Shown here in pieces: positions 1 to 10,081 of a stretch of 64,000 nucleotides of DNA. Position numbers and translations under genes: made by a program. The notes beneath the pieces are model-generated. The model worked only from the letters and a program-made list of their open reading frames with translations. It was not told the origin of the DNA and searched no databases. Location of the stretch: positions 3,100,001 to 3,164,000 of the forward strand of contig JAHQIY010000004.1 in NCBI GenBank assembly GCA_019054805.1, in the 5' to 3' direction. Numbering within the stretch: position 1 is the first letter of the stretch; the number at the start of each line of letters is the position of its first letter. The stretch is from Brachionus manjavacas (lineage: Eukaryota; Rotifera; Eurotatoria; Ploima; Brachionidae).

Positions 1-39
1 CGCCGGAATATTAGTGATTTATTAAAGGAAAAATTTTTT

Positions 40-1410
40 TTTTCAAACCTAATCATATGACATCATAATTTAAATGCTCATTTGAATCAAAAAGATTTTT
101 TTTGCTATCTAAATCAAGTGAGAATAAAATATTTCTTAAAAATTTTTTGGAAACTACTAACATTTAGATTACTAATGAATAAGAAAAAAATTTCTTTAAA
201 ATAATTCTAATTTTAAGGTGGAGTGCTGATTTCTTAGAAAAAAATCTATTAAAGAAATTCTTTTCTGATTAAATCATGTGAAATAAAATTTTTTTCAATT
301 TTTGAATCAAAAAGGTTTCAAGTGAGAAATAAAACTGTGGAAAAATTTTTTTTCCTTTTTTAAATTTCTTTTTTAATTTAAGGCTTTAATCTAATAACAT
401 TTAGATTCCTTTTGAATAAAGAAAAAATATTAAAATATCAAATCAGGCTAAAGTTCTTTATAAAAATTCTAATTTGAAGGTGGAGCGGTAATTTTTTAGA
501 ACGAAAATTTAATATTATTAAAGAAATTCTTTTTTTTTTTCTGATAAATGTGACATCGAAATTTAAATTCTTTTTGAGTCATAAAAATTTTTCTCATATC
601 AAAATTAAGGGAAAAAAAATGCTGATTGCTGAAAAAAAATTCCTATATTCTAAGAATTTTTTTTTCTACTAACATTTAGATTTTCAATGCATTAGAACCA
701 AAAAAATTTTTTTTAGAATAAAAATACAAAAATTCTAATTTAAACGTTGAAGCTGTTATTTTTAATACAAAGACAAAAAATTAAATCAAATGTCATTAGA
801 ATTAATAATTCCTTTGAATTAGAAAAAAAATTTATTTTAAAGGTGGAGCGCTGATTTATTAGTAAAAAAAAAATTTTTTAAAGCAATTCTTTTCTGATCA
901 TATCATGTGAATAAAATTTTTTTTTAATTTTTGAGTTAAAAAGATTTTTTTAGCTATCTAAATCAAGTGAGAATAAAATGTATCTTAAGAATTTTTTTTT
1001 CTATTAGCATTTGGAATTAAATGAAAATAGAAGTAAAAAAGTTTTTTTTAAATTTAAACTCAGGAAATACAGTTCTAATAAAAATTCTAATTTAAACGTT
1101 GAAGCGGTGATTTTTAATAAAGACAAAAAATCAAATCAAGTTTCTTAAGAATTAATATTTCCTTTGAATAAGAAAAAAAATTCTAAAATTTCTATTTTTA
1201 ATTCAAATCTAAAAAAAAATTTTTTCTGATTAAATCATGTGAAATCAAAATTTTAATTCTTCTTTTTTTAGTAAAAAATCTTAATAAAAGTCGAAATTGT
1301 GATTTATTATAAGAAAAACAAAATTCTCAAATTTAATCAACTAAATTTAAATTCTGAGAAAAAAAAATAAATTTTTTAATAAAATCATGTGACATCAAAA
1401 TTTGAAATGC
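40..1410. repeat. Degenerate ~250-base AT-rich repeats upstream of the RFX exon
   Basis: Two recurring landmarks are visible. One is a 'ggtggagcgctgattt'-like block near 215, 475, 740, 840 and 1090. The other is a 'tctgattaaatcatgtga'-like block near 50, 265, 540, 893, 1225 and 1380. Spacing is often 250-270 bases, with truncated units. No coding exon stands out. The stretch ends at a 3' splice site before the RFX exon, so it is probably intronic. Function unknown. Confidence 0.6.
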
Positions 1411-1454
1411 TTTTTAAAAAAAAAAAAAAAAAAATCTAATTTTTTATAAATTAG

Positions 1455-3341
1455 ACTCCGAACTATGTGCAACAACCGAGCCAGTCATCGTCACCCAACC
1501 GCACAATGCTGCAACAAGAGCACTCCCAGCCGCAGAGCCAGAGCCAAAACCCGCAGGTCAACCAACAACAACAACAGCAACAACAGCAACAACAGCAGCA
1601 GCAACAGCAAAGCACTCAAGTTTACATGTTCGACAATCAATCGCTTGACTTGGAGAACAGCACCATAGAGTTCGAGGGCCACGCATCGCACACCACCCAG
1701 GCAGCGCCGATCACCGTTCAATGGCTGATCGACAACTTTGAGCCGGCCGAAGGCTGCAGTCTACGCCGCAGCACCCTCTACAACTACTACATCCACCACT
1801 GCAACGAGCAAAAAATCGAGCCGGTCAACCCGGCCTCGTTCGGCAAGCTGATACGCTCGGTTTTCCTGGGCCTGAGAACGCGGCGTCTTGGCACACGCGG
1901 CAACTCAAAATACCACTACTACGGCATCAGGGTCAAAATCAACTCGCCACTGAACCAGCTCGGCGAGGACCCGTCCACTCCGCTCATGAACCCGATGAGC
2001 TTGTCGCCGACCGGCTCGCCCCAGCAGCCCCAGTCGCCCATTCTCAGCCAGAGCACCAACCATCCGCACCATCACGGACCACCGCCACCCAAGCGCTCCA
2101 AAAACCACAACAACCAAAACTACGACACCGACTACAAGCCTGTCATTTCGAGCATGGTCGAGTCGAACAACGGCAGCCCTGCTCAGCCCCTCATGACTGT
2201 CGTGCTCAGCTCGGCCAACAAAAACCAGATGAGTCAGCGGCACAAGACCGAGCACGTCAACAACAAAGCCTACTCCACCTACACCGACCAGCATGAACAG
2301 CCGCTAGTCAAACAGGCCCAGTCCGACCAGGACTTGAACCAGCTGAGCCTGGCCGAGACCAATCCGTACCGCAACTTCGGCCACATCAAAGCGGACGGCC
2401 TGGACAACTCGATGATCGGCGGCCACGAGCTCATGCGCTTCGAGGACTTGTACAAAAAGCACTGTGAGCGCATCGTCGACTCGATCACCTTGCTCAAATT
2501 CGAGAGCATACGCGACATATGGCTTGGGTTTTGGCGCGCAGGCTCCGCCAACATTCAAATGCAAAGCGACTACGAAAGTCAAATGAGCTCGCACAAATTC
2601 TACATGCTGTGCGAGCTGCCCCAAGTAATCGACTATGTCAAGCATGCCGATCACGAGTTCTACCAATTTTGCATCGAAATATTGATACCGGACGTGCTCG
2701 GCTCGCTGCCCCACAACCTCGTCCAGAACATACGCGCTCTCAGCAAAAACGTGGACACTTGGCTGAAGCAGGCGCTGTGCAATTGCCCGGAGAGGATCAA
2801 ACAAGTCAAGCTGGCCATTATAAACACATTTTCGATGACACTAAGACGCTACACGTCACTCAATCACTTGGCGCAGACAGTCAAAAACTCGCTGCAAAAC
2901 GAGACCATTCTTGCCCAGATGCTCAATGACATAAATCGGGTCGACTTCAATTACATTCGCGAACAGGCCAAATGGATATGTGGATGTGACGAGCGGCTGA
3001 TCAGCAAGCTGGAGGTCGAGTTCAAGGACTCGCTGAGAAATCATGCCCAGTGGAGCTTGGACGCGTGGATCGGCTGGCTGGACAGCACGGCCACCAGTGT
3101 GCTGCACGAGCACGAGGGCACCGACAACTATGCCAAGATGGCCAGACAGTTTTTGCTTAAGTGGACGTTCATGTGCTCGTCGATAGTGCGTGACTTGACG
3201 CTGAGAAGTGCGCCCACCTTCGGCAGCTTTCACCTCATTCGTCTCTTGTACGACGAGTACATGTGCTACTTGATTGAGATAAAAATTGCCAACCAGCTCA
3301 AGCAGAGTCCGTTGGCCACCATGTGCAACTCGGACTGCTGA
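1455..3341 (+). CDS. RFX1/2/3-like transcription factor, 3'-terminal coding exon (partial)
   Basis: RFX factors bind X-box promoter motifs; the RFX1/2/3 group drives ciliary gene expression in animals. The frame is open from an acceptor AG at 1453-1454 to TGA at 3339-3341. Codon 1467 is GTG and the first in-frame ATG is 1506, so I read this as an exon spliced to upstream exons outside the window or unrecognised within it. Counting from 1467: a 16-residue poly-Q at 33-48; the winged-helix RFX DNA-binding domain at about 83-157, including 'RSTLYNYYIHHC', 'FGKLIRSVF' and 'LGTRGNSKYHYYGIRVK'; a Pro/His/Asn-rich linker; conserved B region near 325-357 ('FEDLYKKHCERI'); and the extended C-terminal dimerisation region at about 378-600. 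That last region marks RFX1/2/3 rather than RFX5/7. The exon is much more GC-rich than its surroundings. A poly(A) signal AATAAA lies at 3666-3671. Family call is firm; paralogue is not resolved. Confidence 0.93.
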   Translation, partial: TPNYVQQPSQSSSPNRTMLQQEHSQPQSQSQNPQVNQQQQQQQQQQQQQQQQSTQVYMFDNQSLDLENSTIEFEGHASHTTQAAPITVQWLIDNFEPAEGCSLRRSTLYNYYIHHCNEQKIEPVNPASFGKLIRSVFLGLRTRRLGTRGNSKYHYYGIRVKINSPLNQLGEDPSTPLMNPMSLSPTGSPQQPQSPILSQSTNHPHHHGPPPPKRSKNHNNQNYDTDYKPVISSMVESNNGSPAQPLMTVVLSSANKNQMSQRHKTEHVNNKAYSTYTDQHEQPLVKQAQSDQDLNQLSLAETNPYRNFGHIKADGLDNSMIGGHELMRFEDLYKKHCERIVDSITLLKFESIRDIWLGFWRAGSANIQMQSDYESQMSSHKFYMLCELPQVIDYVKHADHEFYQFCIEILIPDVLGSLPHNLVQNIRALSKNVDTWLKQALCNCPERIKQVKLAIINTFSMTLRRYTSLNHLAQTVKNSLQNETILAQMLNDINRVDFNYIREQAKWICGCDERLISKLEVEFKDSLRNHAQWSLDAWIGWLDSTATSVLHEHEGTDNYAKMARQFLLKWTFMCSSIVRDLTLRSAPTFGSFHLIRLLYDEYMCYLIEIKIANQLKQSPLATMCNSDC

Positions 3342-3480
3342 CCCACAGCTCATGGTTCACTTTTATTTATTCCATTTAATTTCACACCATAATATGTCCA
3401 TAGGTTTTTTTTCTTTTTTCAAAAAAAATTAAAAAGAGAGATTTTTTTTATTTATTAAAAAAAAAAGTTAAATTAGAGAA

Positions 3481-3541
3481 TTACAAATTGGGCTCCAGTT
3501 TGTAGTGCTGATTCGGCCGACGATGAGATGGAGGTGCGCTG
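3481..3541. other. Short GC-rich exon-like island
   Basis: About 60 bases of balanced composition sit in otherwise AT-rich DNA. On the minus strand a pyrimidine-rich tract and CAG acceptor (3541-3539) lead into 18 codons and a TAA at 3483-3481, like a terminal exon. On the plus strand an AG near 3474 leads into another open frame ending in TGA at about 3541, which could be an alternative RFX 3' exon. I cannot choose between them and do not recognise either peptide. Confidence 0.35.
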
Positions 3542-4004
3542 AAAATGAAATCAAATTTTGTTACGAATGATAAATGTGTTACTTAGTTGTTAATTTTTTT
3601 GTTTTTTTTGTTTTTTTTTTTAGTTAAACTCAAATGTTCGATGTGTAAATTAAATATTTAAAGCAAATAAAAAAAAATTGTTGAAAATTATTTTTATCTC
3701 ACTTAGTTATTATTAATTATTGAACGCAATTTTTTGTTGTTGTTGTTGTTTTTTAATGAAATAAATTTTTTTTTCTTTCAATTTTGGTGTTTTGAAGAAA
3801 AGTAACTATAGTAATGAGATAGTAGTTTGGTTATTAAATTTTTGTTTCAAACACCTAAGTAACCTACAATTAATTTTTGCTTAATGATAGCGATTTAATT
3901 GCTACAAACATTCAAAAATAATTCACTTGTTTTGATAAATTTATCTCCAAAATATATAACTTCTATTGTTTTTATTTTTTTTTAATTAATCTCTTAGAGA
4001 AAAT
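3542..4004. other. AT-rich RFX 3' flank
   Basis: This stretch holds T-rich runs, a short (TTG)n tract near 3735 and several AATAAA-type poly(A) signals. I see no gene. Confidence 0.5.
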
Positions 4005-4227
4005 AAGGTCCCGAAAGCGTGGAAAACTTCGAACATTACTTTGATTCAAAAAAGACCTCTAATTTACAAGATCCTTTAAATTATAGACCCATTAATATAA
4101 CGTGTTGTTAAGGAAAGTTACTGGAACGAATAGTTTATTCAAGATTATACAATTTTTTGGAACATAATTCACTCCTTATCCAGGAGCAATCTGGATTTAG
4201 GAAACACCGGCGAACATCAGATATTTC
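4005..4227 (+). mobile_element. LINE family A, internal fragment
   Basis: The fragment encodes the start of the reverse-transcriptase domain ('LNYRPI', 'GKLLERIVYSRLYNFLE', 'EQSGFRKHRRTSD'), as in the longer copies at 27899 and 39078. An in-frame TAA interrupts it and both ends are truncated, so it is dead. Confidence 0.8.
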
Positions 4228-4254
4228 AAAATTTTTTTAGGATAGAAAAATTAT

Positions 4255-5441
4255 AAACTACAATTTTTTAAAAGTTTATGTTAATAATATTAGTAATAAA
4301 ATTTTTGTTCTTAATTTAAATGAAAATTGTATTATTAAATTTACAAAGTATGATTAAATTAATTTTTTGATTTTTATGAGAATAAATTTTTTTTAATAGT
4401 TAATTTTGAATTTTTTTAAACAGGCTTGAGTATTTTATAATTTTTTTCATAAATGTTTTATAATTTAAATTAAATAAAGAATTAACAATTGATAATTTAC
4501 TTTTAAATTACTTTTAAATTTTATTTTAATTCGATGAAAAAAAAATTATTGAAATATATAAAAAACCGATGAAATTTGTATTTATCATCGATGAAACATT
4601 AAGAATCTGCTCACTACTCATCGATGAAAATTCGAATAAATCTTTTTTTTTTCATTGATGATGCATCAAATTTTAATTGACTGGGTACTAAATAAAAGAG
4701 GACTAATTGCTGAGCCTTGAGGAACACCTGCAGTTATTTGATATTCTTTGCTCAAGTGGTCATTCACATTTACCTTATTTTTTTTTTATTAATTTGTTTT
4801 CTGTAACGAGCTAAAGCCCTTCAGAATAAATTAAAAATAAAATAAAAAATAATAAAATAAAAATAAAATTAAAGTTAATAAAATTAGATAAAAAAAAAAA
4901 GAATCAAAATAGAGTAAATAAACTAAAAAAATGAAAGTTGAAAAGACATAAATTGGAAAAGATTGTTACATGTGGCACATGTTTACATAGTTCAGGTTTC
5001 AGGAAAAAAGTAGGAAATACTAAGGTAGCAATTACACAATGGAGTTGGGTATTCAATATATCTTGATTCGAAACCTTCTTTGTATTCTTTCACCAGTCTT
5101 TTAACCAATGGAATAGAATGACTCAGTTCTGTCCCAAAATATCTCTCACTCAACTCAAAAAGACGATTCGAGACTGTTAGTAATTTAAGTTTATTAAAAG
5201 CTTCATGATGCACCATGTTGAAGGGACTAAAGGATAGATCTGACTGCTGTATTCTGAATTGCTTGTAGTTTTTTGATATTATTTTCTGAAAATGAATTCA
5301 AGCAAAGTAAAGAATAGTCTAAAATAGATCCGACTAAAGATTTATATAAATTATATAAATATATAAATTTCCTAGTGTGTTTTGAGTAAGACCCCATTTT
5401 TTATTTGACAATATCTTAATAATATTTAGCCTTTTGTTGCA
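4255..5441. repeat. Inverted repeat IR1, left arm
   Basis: This arm is the reverse complement of 10791-11973. Both carry, in mirrored order, a CATCGATG-rich AT segment, a LINE-A reverse-transcriptase scrap, a LINE-A 3' UTR and the LINE-A C-terminal coding region. Paired coordinates sum to about 16228 at both ends, so the arms match nearly base for base in length. The 5.3-kb spacer holds a piggyBac derivative and nanos copy 1. Confidence 0.85.
4690..5441 (-). mobile_element. LINE-A 3' part with nested LINE-A scrap
   Basis: Read on the minus strand, 5441-4992 encodes the LINE-A C-terminal tail ('FNKLKLLTVSNRLFEL', 'EGFESRYIEYPTPLCNC'). The 3' UTR follows, down to the terminal hairpin near 4805-4820. 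At 4690-4780 lies a piece of another copy, encoding the reverse-transcriptase PQGS region. One LINE-A apparently inserted into another before IR1 formed. Confidence 0.8.
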
Positions 5442-5766
5442 AAAAGAAACTTGCAAACCATTTTAACCCGCGAAAAAAATAGGTTCAATAAAAAACACAT
5501 CTAAAGGAATTCTAGAGAAGAAGATGGTGAGTCAATCGCTTGACTAAAGCGACTAGACTAAAGAACCTGTCCAAGTATTGTGGATTTCAAGACAAGATCA
5601 ATTACCCGAGAAAAACTATTAAAAGAAACCAGTGATGACAATCTTTTACAATTTGTAAAGTCATCACTGAATAAAGTCTACATTAATAGGAATGATCTTC
5701 TTAGACTTGGTGCTTTCAGCAAACTAATATTCGAATTGGCCGTAAGCGGTAATGTACTTGTTTTAA

Positions 5767-6736
5767 CACTCAAATGACCAAAATTTTTTTTACCTTAAAT
5801 TACCACCGTGTCCAAATTTTTGACACGATTTTCAATTTTCAATTAAAAAGAGCGGGAAAATTAAATAATAGCAATTTTTTGATTAATTGTTAGGTAAATT
5901 TTTTTTTTATTTAAATTATTAATTGAATGCAAAATAGTCAGATGATCAAAAAAATCTTTTAGTTTTGTAATAATTCAAATTGAATAGAAAATAAAATTTA
6001 ATTATAAAAAAAATGAAAATTAAAAAAAAAATTATAGTTTTTTGCCATTATCATGGCATATTTTACAAACAGCTTCGACCTTCTGCTCATGAAGACAAAC
6101 CCCACATTTTGGCTTTGTACAAAATGTACAGGTAATATTTGTTTTATTTTCTTTGCATAATTGTACTTGACATTTTTTCTTGAATCTAAATTGGCTTTTT
6201 TTGATGAAACTGGAGTATTTGAGGAACTCAAAGAACGTTTTTTGTTTTGAGATGGTGTTTTTGGAGTTGATGGAGTAACGGATATTGAACTATTTTTTTC
6301 CTCATCTTCACTTTCATTTTCATTGTTTATCTCTTCATTTGATTACCCTGATTCAATATCATTACAGTTTTTGTACTTTTCTAACTCCTTGCGGGCTTTT
6401 AGGGCTGCTTCTTGTCGTGACATTTTTAATTTTTCAATTTAATAATCAATTTTATTTTTAAGAATAAAAAATCAAGCAAAAAAAGCACACCATGTCACAT
6501 TATGAAATTTTTAAAAAGCTACAAGTAGACAAAATGAATGACGTGTCAAAAATGACACGGCAAGTAATTTAAGTTAACTTTTTTTTTTGCAGAAAAATTT
6601 GAATTTTTTTTTCAAATTTCACAAATATCAAGTCAATTAGATTAATCAAAAAATATAAATCATAAAAAAAAATTGCAAGAGTTTTTTAGCAAAAAACCTT
6701 AAAAATGTCAAAAATGACACGGTGGTCATTTGAGTG
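5767..6736. mobile_element. piggyBac-type element, internally deleted (970 bases)
   Basis: TTAA target sites flank the element at 5763-5766 and 6737-6740. The 14-base terminal inverted repeats (CACTCAAATGACCA) are perfect. Subterminal repeats of the CCACCGTGTC / TGACACG type occur near both ends (5802-5830, 6539-6560, 6700-6723). TTAA duplication is diagnostic of the piggyBac superfamily. The internal coding piece is described separately. Confidence 0.85.
6032..6423 (-). pseudogene. piggyBac transposase remnant: N- and C-terminal ends only
   Basis: ATG at 6423 opens 'MSRQEAALKARKELEKY', then an acidic Ser/Thr-rich stretch with one in-frame TAA near 6345. After a frameshift near 6190 comes a cysteine-rich tail ('CTFCTKPKCGVC', then 'CKICHDNG') ending at TAA 6034-6032. 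Acidic N terminus and Cys-rich C terminus match piggyBac transposases, but the whole DDD catalytic core (several hundred residues) is missing. Not a functional transposase. Confidence 0.7.
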
Positions 6737-7170
6737 TTAACTTCTAAAAATGAAAGTGAACCGTGAAAGGTTGTTACAATCAAAAGGACAATGGTCTCGG
6801 CACTAAATGCAATTAGAGAGATTATCGGAATGTTACTTTCTTCAAAAAGGTTATTGTTAGTTCTTCTAAAGCGGTTGAACCCGAAGTTCAGGATAAGTTG
6901 AAGAAGGAAAGGTCTAGTTCTGATACAGATGAGAAAAAGCAGAATGGTGCAATTGGTCACGATTTGGAGGAGTTGGGACTGATGATGATACAGAGCATGA
7001 GTTTCACTCGATACTTAACTCAGAATCAAATATTCCAACACATTCAAGTCTGAATGAACAATAAGACGAAACTACTGTTGAACTAGCGGCTAAGAAGATA
7101 GAAGAGAAAATGAGAAAAAAGTCAATTACAATCAAACGAAAGTCTATTAGCCCAAAGTCAAGTCATAATC

Positions 7171-7509
7171 AATCGATTTATTTAATCAATGTATTTTTCA
7201 ATCAAAATTAATCTGTTTAAGTATAAGGTCATCAATTCTGCGAACTGGAATTAATTTAAATATTTATTTTAGAATGAGTCACTATTAGGTAATTCAGTAC
7301 TAAGTGTACTTGTGAATTAACTTGTGGAGGATGTGATGTAGTGATCAAATGCATTCAACAAATGCCGTTCGATGATGTTGCATCATCTTGTTCGTTGAAT
7401 TAAAATACAAACATTTGGTTCAGGATTGACACTGAAACTTAATATTTCTATTTCTATTGTTTTGCTCTAACTTCTTTTGCGCTTTTTTGAAATAAAAGAT
7501 TAATAAAAA
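7171..7509. other. Intergenic, with a small hairpin
   Basis: No gene is seen. A partial inverted repeat near 7352-7400 (ATTCAAC ... GTTGAAT, with GATGATG/CATCATC inside) is the only structure. Confidence 0.4.
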
Positions 7510-8620
7510 AGCAAAAACGTGTTTCTGAGCGAATTTAAAAATTTATTTTGGAAATTTGTTTTAAATTGATAATTTTCAAATGTTCGTTGTAATCGATTTT
7601 GGGATCTAATTTAATACCAAGGAATGTTGGATTTACATCTGTGTTTCGTAGTAAATATCCCACTTTTCTGGTTGTAATCTCTCCCTCGGTTTTTAGTTTC
7701 AAAGGTCCTGACTGACGTTGTATCGGTCATTAGGATGCTACCACTACTCCCTTGAGCTTCTTTCTGATTTCTTGATTTCTTTGTTACTAGTTTTTATACT
7801 TAGGCGGTCAGGTAGCGGGCGGCCTACGCGCTTTTAGAAGGGCCTTTGGTGTAGATGCTACTTTTCAACCGCCAAAATCTCATTTTAACTTTTTACTTTG
7901 AATTCCTTTAGAAGGACTCAAACCATCGACTTTTTGCTTACTTCACTATTTTAAAACGGCTGTTCGAACCATCACATACACCATCAGCTGCATCCTTTTT
8001 AACATGGAGGTCAACAATCACGAAAGAGATTATCGAGATGGGAAAGACATTGGGAGAAGCAAGGGTAAAGACCAAAGATCCACTTGAGTGGAAATCAAAA
8101 GTAATGACCCCATGCACCACAAGGAATGAACAAGGAAAAAATAAGAAAATGTTGTATTAGGGTCAAAAGGAATGTGTAAATTCACAAATTTTTATTTTCA
8201 TTCCATAAGTTATCTCATAATTTTTTTTAGATCAGCTTTGGTAAATGTTGTGGTAAATGCAAGTTTTCCTTTCTTTAAATTTGAATCCCCATTTTTTTAA
8301 ATACTCAGTAATTCTATTAACTGCTTTTTGAAGAATTTTTTGAATTTCTTCTTTACTGACCTTGGATGCCCAAACCCAGAGGTCTTCTGCAAACAAGACT
8401 TTTTTAACGTCAAGAGGAATACTATTAGCTATATCGCTAAATAACAGAATAAAAAAAAGTAGGGGTTAGGCAACTTCCCTGAGGGACTCCACGTTTAATA
8501 GACTTATTTTTTGAAGTTTGGCCATTTTGGCTGACTCTAAAAGAGCGGCATGTGAGAAAGTTTTCAATCCATCGGAGATTTATTGTCTGATGATTTTGTT
8601 ACTTTAATTTTGCAATTATA
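7510..8620 (-). mobile_element. LINE family D reverse-transcriptase remnant, interrupted
   Basis: On the minus strand 8620-8215 encodes a reverse-transcriptase block ('GVPQGS' and the catalytic-loop position as 'FAEDL' instead of FADD). 7710-7510 encodes the downstream 'GIKLDPKIDYNEHL' thumb motif. The two halves are separated by about 500 foreign bases (7711-8214). The altered catalytic motif and stops show it is dead. Confidence 0.65.
7711..8214. other. Insertion of unknown type splitting LINE-D
   Basis: The segment is less AT-rich than its surroundings, with a GC-rich patch near 7805-7850. A Pol III B-box-like string is present on the minus strand near 7920, but no A box or full tRNA fold. 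It may be a SINE; I cannot classify it. Confidence 0.3.
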
Positions 8621-9017
8621 CCATGATTTATCTTGTTTAGATTAAGTCATAACGTCTACGTCTGTCATTCAGTGAACTCCAGCCAAGCACGAGTGGTAGT
8701 AGTAAATTAACTCTTCTTACAAATATAACACCTTCAAAAACCTTAAATCTTAGGTTAAAATAATTTTTATTAATTGATTAGGTTTATTAACAAAACAAAC
8801 TGAATATCCTTCTTTACCTATCAAATTTAAATAATTGCATATGATAATCTTGATTTGTCAATTGTAGTGTAATCGATAAACCCCTTTAACAGACCACAGG
8901 TAACGAAAAACTTTTTGGTTGTGTTTCAGACATACTCAATGGTGATCCTGGACAATTTCTACCTGTTTTAGGCTCTCCATTATCCACAAATCTCAAAGCC
9001 AAACAATTTCAAAAAAA
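8621..9017. other. Gap before nanos copy 1
   Basis: I see no gene or clear repeat. 8880-9000 is moderately balanced in composition but has no sustained open frame I recognise. Confidence 0.35.
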
Positions 9018-9172
9018 ATTAGAATAATAAACTTTATTGTTAAAAGCTAAAATTTAAAAAAAGTAAGATTAATTCGAAAGATTTAATGTTCAAAAGGCAA
9101 TTCAAATAAAAATTCATTTTTCAAAATATTAAAAAACACAGTATTTATAGAATATAAAAAATAAATTAATAT

Positions 9173-9724
9173 TCAATTATTTAATTGAAATTCGCTCAAA
9201 ATTCTATTTCGCTTTTGTGCCTTGAATTTTTTACAATAAGTGATTGTGTGTGCATTTTCGCCTGATTGACCGCAAGCTGGACAAACATACTCTTTCAGCA
9301 ATGGGCAAGTTACTCGGCCTTGAATATTCTTGATTGTATGAGATTTGTAGATGTGCTCTGGCTCTCCGTTTGTTTTACAAAATGTGCAAATTATTTGCTT
9401 GCTTGGATTCTTTTGCAAAATACGAGCACTTTTGGTAGCATATTTTGCCAAATCAAATTTGATCATTTCTGAAGGTCTCATTTTGCACTGACCATTTGGG
9501 ATAAAATAGTCTTGTGATGAAAAGCTGTTTGAGACTGAAGATGAAGACAAAGATGAGTCAACTGAAGAATTTGGTGACACTGAACAAGAACTGTTGGTTT
9601 TTCTTATTTGATTACCTTGAAAATGATGTTCTCTAGTGATGATCGAATCAACAAATTGCTGTAACCCAGAGACCAGACTAATGCCGCTGCTGCTGTTAAT
9701 GTTTCTTTGGTTAATGTATTCCAT
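9173..9724 (-). CDS. nanos: Nanos homologue, copy 1
   Basis: Nanos proteins bind mRNA with Pumilio, recruit CCR4-NOT, and repress translation in germ cells. The 183-residue frame is intact. The double CCHC Nanos zinc finger is complete: C113, C116, H129, C140, then C148, C151, H159, C164, with the family strings 'SHTIKNIQGRV' and 'CPACGQSGENAHT'. A Ser-rich stretch spans about 45-70, and 'FSSQDYF' at 68-74 resembles the vertebrate NOT1-interacting motif without its Trp. The ATG follows 'aattgagca'. The protein is identical to copy 5 (Gly14, Ser19, Arg31). The shared unit runs from about 9018 to 9926; beyond 9926 the upstream flank differs from the other copies. Codons 84-85 are CCT TCA. Confidence 0.93.
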   Translation of the reverse strand: MEYINQRNINSSSGISLVSGLQQFVDSIITREHHFQGNQIRKTNSSCSVSPNSSVDSSLSSSSVSNSFSSQDYFIPNGQCKMRPSEMIKFDLAKYATKSARILQKNPSKQIICTFCKTNGEPEHIYKSHTIKNIQGRVTCPLLKEYVCPACGQSGENAHTITYCKKFKAQKRNRILSEFQLNN

Positions 9725-9795
9725 TGCTCAATTTGTTTTATTTTATTCAAGTTAATTAAATTAATTTTTGATTTTATTCAATCTCAGCAATTCAA

Positions 9796-9809
9796 GAGTA
9801 TAAATACTC
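9796..9809 (-). promoter_or_regulatory. Palindromic TATA-like element, nanos copy 1
   Basis: GAGTATAAATACTC lies 72 bases upstream of the ATG and is identical in all five copies. The perfect TATAAATA reads away from the gene; the gene strand reads TATTTATA. The rest of the proximal upstream sequence, to about 9926, is also shared by all copies. Confidence 0.5.
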
Positions 9810-10081
9810 AGGCAATTAATTAGAACAGATAACTAGGTGTGAATTTTGTACACTCTTCAGATTTAAAATCAAAGATTAAAATAAGCGTACCTTTTAGAAC
9901 AGGAAATTCAATGTTTTGTTTCGGTAAAAATAAGTGCTCATTCCGAGCTTGATTTTTTTTGTAAATTTAAATTCATTATCTTTTTTATTTTAAAGACCAA
10001 TAACGAGTTGTTCATAATGAGAACTGAGCACAATGCTGAGTTAGATCATAATGAGAACTTTTGCTCCTCTGAAATTCAAAC

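Larger units (their letters stand above)
5580..7170 (+). pseudogene. Unidentified coding remnant, possibly LINE ORF1, split by piggyBac
   Basis: The frame from 5580 ('DFKTRSITREKLLKE...') reads through the TTAA at 5763 and resumes after the piggyBac insertion at 6741 for about six codons before a TGA. Charged Ser/Glu/Lys-rich frames continue to about 7170 with further stops. Position, basic-acidic composition and a shared 'attagcccaaa' string with the LINE-A ORF1 tail near 25997 suggest a LINE ORF1, but no CCHC knuckle is visible. Identity is a guess. Confidence 0.35.

Noticed and set aside
1467-1469. GTG at 1467 as a translation start for RFX
   Set aside because: Animals do not normally start nuclear genes at GTG. 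The frame stays open upstream to an AG acceptor at 1453-1454, so an exon boundary is the better reading.
1465-3353. Several long open frames on both strands overlapping the RFX exon
   Set aside because: They are shadows of the GC-rich RFX reading frame. One is the Leu/Val-rich complement of the poly-Q tract. None shows a domain.
7900-7990. tRNA gene or tRNA-derived SINE on the minus strand
   Set aside because: A B-box-like GGTTTGAGTCC is present, but there is no convincing A box, anticodon arm or acceptor stem.
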